64,000 nt of DNA from positions 2,918,085 through 2,982,084 of the forward strand of contig OX422192.1 of NCBI GenBank assembly GCA_949130485.1, read 5' to 3'. Positions 27,090-38,740 of the stretch are shown here, piece by piece. Source of the DNA: Agelas oroides (taxonomy: Eukaryota; Porifera; Demospongiae; Agelasida; Agelasidae). Each line of letters begins with the position of its first letter. Positions within the stretch are counted from its first letter, which is position 1. The notes beneath the pieces were generated by a model. That model ran no database searches, was not told where the DNA came from, and was given only the letters and a program-made list of their open reading frames with translations. The translations under genes and the position numbers were made by a program.

Positions 27090-29765
27090 CACTCTACCCC
27101 CACTCTACCTCATTCTACCACACTCTACCCTCGCTCGACCTGACTCTACCTGACTCTACCAAACTCTACCCTAGCTCGACTGGACTCTACCTCACTCTAC
27201 CACACTCTACCCTGGCTCAACCCGACTATACCTCACTCTACCACACTCTACCTTGTCTCGACCCGACTCTACCTCACTCTACCACACACTACCCCTACTC
27301 TTCCTCACTCTACTACACTCTACCCCAACTCTACCTCACTCTACCACACTCTACCCTAGCTCGACCTGACTCTACCTCACCCTTCCCAAGCTCGACCCGA
27401 TTCTACCTCACTCCACCCTCGCTCGACACGACTCTAACTCACTGTACCGCACTCTACCCCGACTCTACCTCACTCTACCACACTCTACCATGGCTCGACC
27501 CTACTCTACCTCACTCTACCACACTCTACCTTGACTCGTCCCGACTCTACCTCACTCTACCACACCCTACCCTGACTCTACCTCACTCTACCACACTCTA
27601 CCCCGACTCTACCTGTCTCTACCACACTCTACACTGACTCTACCTCTCTCTACCACACTCTACCCTGGTTCGACCCGAGTCTAACTCACTCTACCACACT
27701 CTACCCTGGCTCGAACCGACTCTACTTCACTCTACCACACCCTACCCCGACTCTACCTCACTCTACCACACTCTACCCCGTCTCTACCTCAATCTACCAC
27801 ACTCTACACTTACTCTACCTCACTCTACCACACTCTACCCTGGTTCGACGCTAGTCTAACTCACTCTACCACACTCTACCCTGGCTCGACCCGACTCTAT
27901 CTCACTCTACCACACCCTACCCCGACTCTACCTCACTCTACCACACACTACCCCGTCTCTACATCACTCTACCACACTCTCCACTGACTCTACGTCACTC
28001 TACCACACTCTACCCTGGTTCGACCCGACTCTAACTCACTGTACCACACTCTACCCTGGCTCGACCCAACTCTACCTCACTCTACCACACCCTTCGCCGA
28101 GTCTACCTCACTCTACCACACTCTACCCCGACCCTACCTCACTCTACCACATTCTACGCTGGCTCGACACTACTCTACCTCACTCTGCCACACTCTACGT
28201 TGGCTCGACCGGACTCTACCTCACTCTACCACAATCTACCCTGGCTCTACCCAACTATACCTCACTCTACCACACCCTACCCAGACTCTACCTCACTCTA
28301 CCACACTCTACCCCGACTCTACCGCACTCTACCACACTCTACCCCGTCTCTTCCTCACTCTACCACACTCTACGCTGGCTCGACCCGACTCTACCTCACA
28401 CTACCACACTCTAACCCAACTCTACCTCACTCTACCCCCACTCTACCTCATTCTACCACACTCTACCCTCGCTCGACCTGACTCTACCTGACTCTACCAA
28501 ACTCTACCCTAGCTCGACTGGACTCTACCTCACTCTACCACACTCTACCCTGGCTCAACCCGACTATACCTCACTCTACCACACTCTACCTTGTCTCGAC
28601 CCGACTCTACCTCACTCTACCACACACTACCCCTACTCTTCCTCACTCTACTACACTCTACCCTAACTCTACCTCACTCTACCACACTCTACCCTAGCTC
28701 GACCGGACTCTACCTCACCCTTCCCAAGCTCGACCCGATTCTACCTCACTCCACCCTCGCTCGACACGACTCTAACTCACTGTACCGCACTCTACCCCGA
28801 CTCTACCTCACTCTACCACACTCTACCCTGGCTCGACCCTACTCTACCTCACTCTACCACACTCTACCTTGACTCGACCCGACTCTACCTCACTCTACCA
28901 CACCCTACCCTGACTCTACCTCACTCTACCACACTCTACCCCGACTCTACCTGTCTCTACCACACTCTACACTGACTCTACCTCTCTCTACCACACTCTA
29001 CCCTGGTTCGACCCGAGTCTAACTCACTCTACCACACTCTACCCTGGCTCGAACCGACTCTACTTCACTCTACCACACCCTACCCCGACTCTACCTCACT
29101 CTACCACACTCTACCCCGTCTCTACCTCAATCTACCACACTCTACACTTACTCTACCTCACTCTACCACACTCTACCCTGGTTCGACGCGAGTCGAACTC
29201 ACTCTACCACACTCTACCCTGGCTCGACCCGACTCTATCTCACTCTACCACACCCTACCCCGACTCTACCTCACTCTACCACACACTACCCCGTCTCTAC
29301 ATCACTCTACCACACTCTCCACTGACTCTACCTCACTCTACCACACTCTACCCTGGTTCGACCCGACTCTAACTCACTCTACCACACTCTACCCTGGCTC
29401 TACCCAACTCTACCTCACTCTACCACACCCTTCGCCGAGTCTACCTCACTCTACCACACTCTACCCCGACCCTACCTCACTCTACCACATTCTACGCTGG
29501 CTCGACACTACTCTACCTCACTCTACCACACTCTACGTTGGCTCGACCGGACTCTACCTCACTCTACCACAATCTACCCTGGCTCTACCCAACTATACCT
29601 CACTCTACCACACCCTACCCAGACTCTACCTCACTCTACCACACTCTACCCCAACTCTACCGCACTCTACCACACTCTACCCCGTCTCTTCCTCACTCTA
29701 CCACACTCTACGCTGGCTCGACCCGACTCTACCTCACACTACCACACTCTAACCCAACTCTACCT
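27090..29765 (+). repeat. Nested 1,338-bp tandem duplication, in D copy 3
   Basis: This is the same doublet shifted by 5,700 bp, with CCCTCGCTCGACCTGAC at 27128 and 28466. It keeps the bases that separate the two subcopies in D copy 2: GACCGGACTC near 28701 and AGTCGAACTC at 29191 only in the second subcopy. The 1,338-bp duplication was therefore already present when the 5,700-bp unit was copied. Confidence 0.9.
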
Positions 29766-32043
29766 CACTCTACCCCCACTCTACCTCTCTCTACAACACT
29801 CTACCCTGGCTAGACTCGACTCTACCTCACTCTACCAAATTCTACCCTGGCTCGACTGGACTCTACCTCACTCTACCACACTCTACCATGGCTCGACCCG
29901 ACTCTACCTCATTCTATCACACTCTACCCTGCCTCTACCCGACTCTACCTCACTCTACCACACTCTACCCCGACACTACCTCACTCTACCACACTCTACC
30001 CCGACTCCACCTCACTCTACCACACTCTACACTGACTCTATCTCACTCTACCACACTCTACCCTGGCTCGACCCGACTTTACCTCACTCTACCAAACTCT
30101 ACCCTGGGTCGACTGGAATCTACCTCACTCTACCACACTCTACCATGGCTCGACCCGACTCTACCTCACTCTACCCCACCCTACCCCGACTCTACCTCAT
30201 TCTACTACACTCAATCCCGAATCTACCTCACTCTACCACACTGTACCCTGGCTCGACCCGACTCTACCCCACTCTACCACACTCTACCCTGGCTCCACCT
30301 GACTCTACCTCATTCTACCACACTCTACCCTGGCTCTACCCGACTCTACCTCACTCTACCACACTCTACCCCGACTCTACCTCACTCTACCACACTCTAC
30401 CCCGACTCTACCTCACTCTACCACACTCTATCCAGGCTCGACCCGACTCAACCTCACTCTACCACACTCTACCCTGGATCGACCCGACTCTACCTCATTC
30501 TACCGCACTGTACCCTGGCTCTACCCGACTCTACCTCACTCTACCCCACTCTACCCCGACTCTACCTCACTCTACCACCCTCTACCCTGGCTCGACCCGA
30601 CTCTACCTCACTCTACCACACTGTACCCTGGCTCTATCCGACTCTACCTTACTCTATCCCACCTTACCCCGACTCTACCTCACTCTACTACACTCAACCC
30701 CGACTCTACCTCACTCTACCACAATGTACCCCGACTCTACCTCACTCTACCACACTCTACCCCTACTCTACCTCACTCTACCACACTCTACACTGACTCT
30801 ACTTCACTCTACCACACTCTACCCTGGTTCGACCCGAGTCTAACTCACTCTACCACATTCTATCCTGGGTCGACCCGACTCTACCTCACTCTACCACACT
30901 CTATCCTGTCTCTACCCGACTATACCTCACTCTACCACACCCTACCCAGACTCTACCTCACTCTACTACACTCTACGTTGGATCGACCCGACTCTACCTC
31001 ACTCTACGACACTCTACCCTAGCTCTACCCGACGATACCTTACTCTACCACACCCCACCTTACTCTACCTCACTCTACCACACTATACCCCGAGTCTACC
31101 TCACTCTACCACACTCTACCCCGACTCTTCCTCACTCTACCACAGTCTACCCTGGCTCGACCCGACTCCACCTCACTCTGCCACACTGTACCCCAACACT
31201 ACCTCACTCTACCCCCACTGTACCTGATTCTACCTCACTCTACCCTGGCTCGACCTGATTCTACCTCACTCTACCAAACTCTACCCTAACTCGACTGGAC
31301 TCTACCTCACTCTACCACACTCTACCCTTTCTCGACCCGACTCTACCTCACTCTACCACACTCTACCCCGACACTTCCTCACTCTACTACACTCTACCCC
31401 GACTCTACCACACTCTACCACACTCTACCCTAGCTCGACCTGACTCTACCTCACCCTACCACACCCAACCCTGGCTCGACCGGATTCTAACTCACTCTAC
31501 CACAATCTACGCCGACTCTAACTCACTCTACCACACTCTACCCTGACTCGACACTACTCTACCTCACTCTACCACACTCTACCTTGACTCGACCCGACTC
31601 TACCTCACTCTACCACACTCTACCCCGACTCTACCTCACTCTACCACACTCTACCCCGACTCTACATCAATCTACCACACTCTTCACTGACTCTACCTCA
31701 CTCTACCACACTCTACCCTGGTTCGACCCGAGTCTAACTCACTCTACCACACTCTACCCTGGCTCGACCCGACTCTACCTCACTCTACCACACCCTACCC
31801 CGAGTCTACCTCACCCTACCACACACTACTTCGACTCTACCTCACTCTACCACACTCTACGCTGGCTCGACACTACTCTACCTCACTCTACCACACTCTA
31901 CGTTGGCTCGACCCGACTCTACCTCACTCTACCACACTCTACCCTGGCTCTACCCAACTATACCTCACTCTACCACACCCTACCCAGACTCTACCTCACT
32001 CTACCACACTCTACCCCGACTCTACCTCACTCTACCACACTCT

Positions 32044-34080
32044 ACCCTGGCTCTACCCGACTATACCTTACTCTACCACACCCTACCCAGACTCAACCTC
32101 ACTCTACTACACTCTACGTTGGCTCGACCCGACTCTACCTCACTCTACCATACTCTACCCTGGCTCTACCCGACTATACCTTACTCTACCACACCCTACC
32201 CAGACTCTACCTTACTCTACCACACTCTACCCCGACTCCACCTCACTCTACCACACTCTACCCCGACTCTTGCTCACTCTACCACAGTCTACCCTGGCTC
32301 GACACGACTCCACCTCACTCTACCACACTCTACCCCAACTCTACCACACTCTACCCCCACTCTACCTCATTCTACCACACTCTACCCTCGCTCGACCTGG
32401 CTCTACCTGACTCTACCAAACTCTAACCTAGCTCGACTGGACTCTACCTCACTCTACCACACTCTACCCTGGCTCAACCCGGCTATACCTCACTCTACCA
32501 CACTCTACTTTGTCTCGACCCGACTCTACCTCACTCTACCACACTCTACCCCGACTCTACATCAATCTACCACACTCTAGACTGACTCTACCTCACTCTA
32601 CCACACTCTACCCTGGTTCGACCCGAGTCTAACTCACTCTACCACACTCCACCCTGGCTCGACCCGACTCTACCTCACTCTACCACACCCTACCCCGAGT
32701 CTACCTCACCCTACCACACACTACCCCGACTCTACCTCACTCTACCACACTCTACGCTGGCTCGACACTACTCTACCTCACTCTACCACACTCTACGTTG
32801 GCTCGACCCGACTCTACCTCACTCTACCACACTCTACCCTGGCTCTACCCAACTATACCTCACTCTACCACACCCTACCCAGACTCTACCTCACTCTACC
32901 ACACTCTACCCCGACTCTACCTCACTCTACCACACTCTACCCCATCTCTTCCTCACTCTACCACACTCTACCCTGGCTCGAGCCGACTCTACCTCACTCT
33001 ACCACACTCTACCCCAACTCTACCTCACTCTACCCCCACTCTACCTCACTCTACCACATTCTACCCTGGCTATACCCGACTCTACCTCACTCTACCACAC
33101 TGTACCCTGGCTCGACCCGACTCTACCGCACTCTACCACAGTCTACCCTGGCTCCACCTGACTCTACCTCACTCTACCACACTCTACCCTGGCTCTACCC
33201 GACTCTACCTCACTCTACCACACTCTACCCCGACTCTACCTCACTCTACCACACTCTACCCTGGATCAACCCGACTCTACCTCACTGTACCACACTGTAC
33301 CCTGGCTCTACCCGACTCTACCTCACACTACTCCACCTTACCCCGACTCTACCTCACTACTACACTCAACCCTGACTGTACCTCACTCTACCACAATCTA
33401 CCCCAACTCTACCTCACTCTACCACACTTTACCCCTACTCTACCCCACTCTACCACACTCTACACTGACTCTACTTCACTCTACCACCCTCTACCCTGGT
33501 TCGACCCGAGTCTAACTCACTCTACCACATTCTACCCTGGTTCGACCCGACTCTACCTCACTCTACCACACTCTACCCTGGCTCTACCCGACTATACCTT
33601 ACTCTACTACACCCTACCCAGACTCAACCTCACTCTACTACACTCTACGTTGGCTCGACCCGACTCTACCTCACTCTACCATACTCTACCCTGGCTCTAC
33701 CCGACTATACCTTACTCTACCACACCCTACCCAGACTCTACCTTACTCTACCACACTCTACCCCGACTCCACCTCACTCTACCACACTCTACCCCGACTC
33801 TTGCTCACTCTACCACAGTCTACCCTGGCTCGACACGACTCCACCTCACTCTACCACACTCTACCCCAACTCTACCACACTCTACCCCCACTCTACCTCA
33901 TTCTACCACACTCTACCCTCGCTCGACCTGGCTCTACCTGACTCTACCAAACTCTACCCTAGCTCGACTGGACTCTACCTCACTCTACCACACTCTACCC
34001 TGGCTCAACCCGGCTATACCTCACTCTACCACACTCTACTTTGTCTCGACCCGACTCTACCTCACTCTACCACACACTAC
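32044..34080 (+). repeat. Chimeric block with a 1,531-bp tandem duplication
   Basis: At about 32,047 the 5,700-bp repeat stops and the sequence continues like 16.81-17.16 kb (CTATACCTTACTC words, then CCCTCGCTCGACC). Near 32,540 it jumps back to material matching 31.65 kb at offset 895. The run from 32,041 then recurs at 33,572 (offset 1,531). Inside lies a 41-mer and 31-mer mix with A-type CTGTACC words (33.1-33.5 kb). At least three joints between D subtypes can be placed here, all inside ordinary CTCTACC words. Confidence 0.78.
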
Positions 34081-35900
34081 CCCTACTCTTCCTCACTCTA
34101 CTACACTCTACCCCAACTCTACCTCACTCTACCACACTCTGCCCTAGCACGACCTGACTCTACCTCACCCGTCCCTAGCTCGACCCGATTCTACCTCACT
34201 CCACCCTCGCTCGACACGACTCTAACTCACTGTACCGCACTCTACCCCGACTCTACCTCACTCTACCACACTCTACCCTGGCTCGACCCTACTCTACCTC
34301 ACTCTACCACACTCTACCTTGACTCGACCCGACTCTACCTCACTCTACCACACCCTACCCTGACTCTACCTCACTCTACCACACTCTACCCCCACTCTAT
34401 CTCTCTCTACCACACTCTACACTGACTCTACCTCTCTCTACCACACTCTACCCTGGTTCGACCCGAGTCTATCTCACTCTACCACACTCTACCCTGGCTC
34501 GAACCGACTCTACTTCACTCTACCACACCCTACCCCGACTCTACCTCACTCTACCACACTCTACCCCGTCTCTACCTCAATCTACCACACTCTACACTTA
34601 CTCTACCTCACTCTACCACACTCTACCCTGGTTCGACGCGAGTCTAACTCACTCTACCACACTCTACCCTGGCTCGACCCGACTCTATCTCACTCTACCA
34701 CACCCTACCCCGACTCTACCTCACTCTACCACACACTACCCCGTCTCTACATCACGCTACCACACTCTCCACTGACTCTACCTCACTCTACCACACTCTA
34801 CCCTGGTTCGACCCGACTCTAACTCACTCTACCACACTCTACCCTGGCTCGACCCAACTCTACCTCACTCTACCACACCCTTCGCCGAGTCTACCTCACT
34901 CTACCACACTCTACCCCGACCCTACCTCACTCTACCACATTCTACGCTGGCTCGACACTACTCTACCTCACTCTACCACACTCTACGTTGGCTCGACCGG
35001 ACTCTACCTCACTCTACCACAATCTACCCTGGCTCTACCCAACTATACCTCACTCTACCACACCCTACCCAGACTCTACCTCACTCTACCACACTCTACC
35101 CCGACTCTACCGCACTCTACCACACTCTACCCCGTCTCTTCCTCACTCTACCACACTCTACGCTGGCTCGACCCGACTCTACCTCACACTACCACACTCT
35201 AACCCAACTCTACCTCACTCTACCCCCACTCTACCTCTCTCTACCACACTCTACCCTGGCTAGACTCGACTCTACCTCACTCTACCAAATTCTACCCAGG
35301 CTCGACTGGACTCTACCTCACTCTACCACACTCTACCATGGCTCGACCCGACTCTACCTCATTCTATCACACTCTACCCTGCCTCTACCCGACTCTACCT
35401 CACTCTACCACACTCTACCCCGACTCTACCTCACTCTACCACACTCTACCCCGACATTACCTCACTCTACCACACTCTACACTGACTCTATCTCACTCTA
35501 CCACACTCTACCCTGGTTCGACCCGACTCTAACTCACTGTACCACACTCTACCCTGGCTCGACCCGACTTTACCTCACTCTACCAAACTCTACCCTGGGT
35601 CGACTGGAATCTACCTCACTCTACCACACTCTACCATGGCTCGACCCGACTCTACCTCATTCTACCACACCCTTCCCTGGCTCTACCCGACTCTACCTCA
35701 CTCTACCCCACCCTACCCCGACTCTACCTCATTCTACTACACTCAATCCCGAATCTACCTCACTCTACCACACTGTACCCTGGCTCGATCCGACTCTACC
35801 CCACTCTACCACACTCTACCCTGGCTCCACCTGACTCTACCTCACTCTACCACACTCTACCCTGGCTCTACCCGACTCTACCTCACTCTACCACACTCTA
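34080..35900 (+). repeat. Domain D, fourth copy, left part
   Basis: This part matches D copy 3 at an offset of 5,450 bp (for example 29538 with 34988 and 29888 with 35338). The 1.3-kb subblock is single here, as in D copy 1. Substitutions against copy 3 are more frequent than between copies 2 and 3. It keeps the 41-mer with CTCTAACTCACTG near 35530, which copies 2 and 3 have lost. Confidence 0.8.
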
Positions 35901-38740
35901 CCCCGACTCTACCTCACTCTACCACACTCTATCCAGGCTCGACCCGACTCAACCTCACTCTACCACACTCTACCCTGGATCGACCCGACTCTACCTCATT
36001 CTACCGCACTGTACCCTGGCTCTACCCGACTCTACCTCACTCTACCCCACTCTACCCCGACTCTACCTCACTCTACCACCCTCTACCCTGGCTCGACCCG
36101 ACTCTACCTCACTCTACCACACTGTACCCTGGCTCTATCCGACTCTACCTTACTCTATCCCACCTTACCCCGACTCTACCTCACTCTACTACACTCAACC
36201 CCGACTCTACCGCACTCTACCACAATGTACCTCGACTCTACCTCACTCTACCACACTCTACCTCTACTCTACCTCACTGTACCACACTCTACACTGACTC
36301 TACTTCACTCTACCACACTCTACCCTGGTTCGACCCGAGTCTAACTCACTCTACCACATTCTACCCTGGCTCGACCCGACTCTACCTCACTCTACCACAC
36401 TCTACCCTGTCTCTACCCGACTATACCTCACTCTACCACACCCTACCCAGACTCTACCTCACTCTACTACACTCTACGTTGGATCGACCCGACTCTACCT
36501 CACTCTACGACACTCTACCCTAGCTCTACCCGACGATACCTTACTCTACCACACCCTACCTTACTCTACCTCACTCTACCACACTATACCCCGACTCTAC
36601 CTTACTCTACCACACTCTACCCCGACTCTTCCTCACTCTACCACAGTCTACCCTGGCTCGACCCGACTCCACCTCACTCTGCCACACTGTACCCCAACAC
36701 TACCTCACTCTACCCCCACTGTACCTGATTCTACCTCACTCTATCAAACTCTACCCTAACTCGACTGGACTCTACCTCACTCTACCACACTCTACCCTGG
36801 CTCGACTCAATTAAACCTCACTCTACCACACTCTACCCTTTCTAGACCCGACTCTACCTCACTCTACCACACTCTACCCCGACACTTCCTCACTCTACTA
36901 CACTCTAGCCCGACTCTACCACACTCTACCACACTCTACCCTAGCTCGACCTTACTCTACCTCACCCTACCACACCCTACCCTGGCTCGAACCGACTCTA
37001 CCTCACTCCACCCTCGCTCGACCCGACTCTAACTCACTCTACCACAATCTACCCCGACTCTAACTCACTCTACCACACTCTACCCTGACTCGACCCTACT
37101 CTACCTCACTCTGCCACACTCTACCTTGACTCGACCCGACTCTACCTCACTCTACCACACTCTACCCCGACTCTACCTCACTCTACCACACTCTACCCCG
37201 ACTCTACATCAATCTACCACACTCTACACTGACTCTACCTCACTCTACCACACTCTACCCTGGTTCGACCCGAGTCTAACTCACTCTACCACACTCTACC
37301 CTGGCTCGACCCGACTCTACCTCACTCTACCACACTCTATCCAGGCTCGACCCGACTCAACCTCACTCTACCACACTCTACCCTGGATCGACCCGAGTCT
37401 ACCTCATTCTACCGCACTGTACCCTGGCTCTACCCGACTCTACCTCACTCTACCCCACTCTACCCCGACTCTACCTCACTCTACCACCCTCTACCCTGGC
37501 TCGACCCGACTCTACCTCACTCTACCACACTGTACCCTGGCTCTATCCGACTCTACCTTACTCTATCCCACCTTACCCCGACTCTACCTCACTCTACTAC
37601 ACTCAACCCCGACTCTACCTCACTCTACCACAATGTACCTCGACTCTACCTCACTCTACCACACTCTACCCCTACTCTACCTCACTGTACCACACTCTAC
37701 ACTGACTCTACTTCACTCTACCACACTCCACCCTGGTTCGACCCGAGTCTAACTCACTCTACCACATTCTACCCTGGCTCGACCCGACTCTACCTCACTC
37801 TACCACACTCTACCCTGTCTCTACCCGACTATACCTCACTCTACCACACCCTACCCAGACTCTACCTCACTCTACTACACTCTACGTTGGATCGACCCGA
37901 CTCTACCTCACTCTACGACACTCTACCCTAGCTCTACCCGATGATACCTTACTCTACCACACCCTACCTTACTCTACCTCACTCTACCACACTATACCCC
38001 GACTCTACCTTACTCTACCACACTCTACCCCGACTCTTCCTCACTCTACCACAGTCTACCCTGGCTCGACCCGACTCCACCTCACTCTGCCACACTGTAC
38101 CCCAACACTACCTCACTCTACCCCCACTGTACCTGATTCTACCTCACTCTACCAAACTCTACCCTAACTCGACTGGACTCTACCTCACTCTACCACACTC
38201 TACCCTGGCTCGACTCAATTAAACCTCACTCTACCACACTCTACCCTTTCTAGACCCGACTCTACCTCACTCTACCACACTCTACCCCGACACTTCCTCA
38301 CTCTACTACACTCTACCCCGACTCTACCACACTCTACCACACTCTACCCTAGCTCGACCTTACTCTACCTCACCCTACCACACCCTACCCTGGCTCGAAC
38401 CGACTCTACCTCACTCCACCCTCGCTCGACCCGACTCTAACTCACTCTACCACAATCTACCCCGACTCTAACTCACTCTACCACACTCTACCCTGACTCG
38501 ACCCTACTCTACCTCACTCTGCCACACTCTACCTTGACTCGACCCGACTCTACCTCACTCTACCACACTCTACCCCGACTCTACCTCACTCTACCACACT
38601 CTACCCCGACTCTACATCAATCTACCACACTCTACACTGACTCTACCTCACTCTACCACACTCTACCCTGGTTCGACCCGAGTCTAACTCACTCTATCAC
38701 ACTCTACCCTGGCTCGACCCGACTCTACCTCACTCTACCA
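35900..38740 (+). repeat. 1,408-bp tandem duplication of the right part of the D unit
   Basis: ATCCAGGCTC at 35931 recurs at 37339, and CTCGACTCAA (followed by TTAAACC) at 36801 recurs at 38209, both at offset 1,408. The copies match from about 35.90-37.31 kb to 37.32-38.73 kb with few changes. The joint near 37,320 links the end of the D unit to its middle. After 38,740 the second copy runs on into GAGTCTACCTCACC words as in 20.4 kb. Confidence 0.87.

Larger units (their letters stand above)
19882..32044 (+). repeat. Near-perfect 5,700-bp tandem higher-order repeat, about 2.1 copies
   Basis: From about 19,882 each position matches the position exactly 5,700 bp later, with no indel seen, until 32,047, where the downstream copy switches sequence. 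Only scattered single-base differences were noticed, such as 22532 T against 28232 C, 23701 G against 29401 T, and 24613 C against 30313 T. At the left edge the copy with offset 5,741 still has a 41-mer carrying GATTAAACCTCAC that the two copies lack at 25,620 and 31,320. This looks like a recent unequal exchange, or possibly an assembly duplication. Confidence 0.92.

Noticed and set aside
19882-32044. Treating the 5,700-bp repeat as certain biology
   Set aside because: Exact-offset copies with few differences can also be made by an assembler in satellite DNA. It is kept as a repeat of the given sequence, not as proven genome structure. The scattered single-base differences argue against a pure copy artefact.
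36800-36820. AT-richer word CAATTAAACC as a promoter or origin element
   Set aside because: It is a one-unit variant shared by several D copies and stands alone among repeat words. A few A/T bases are not evidence for a regulatory site.
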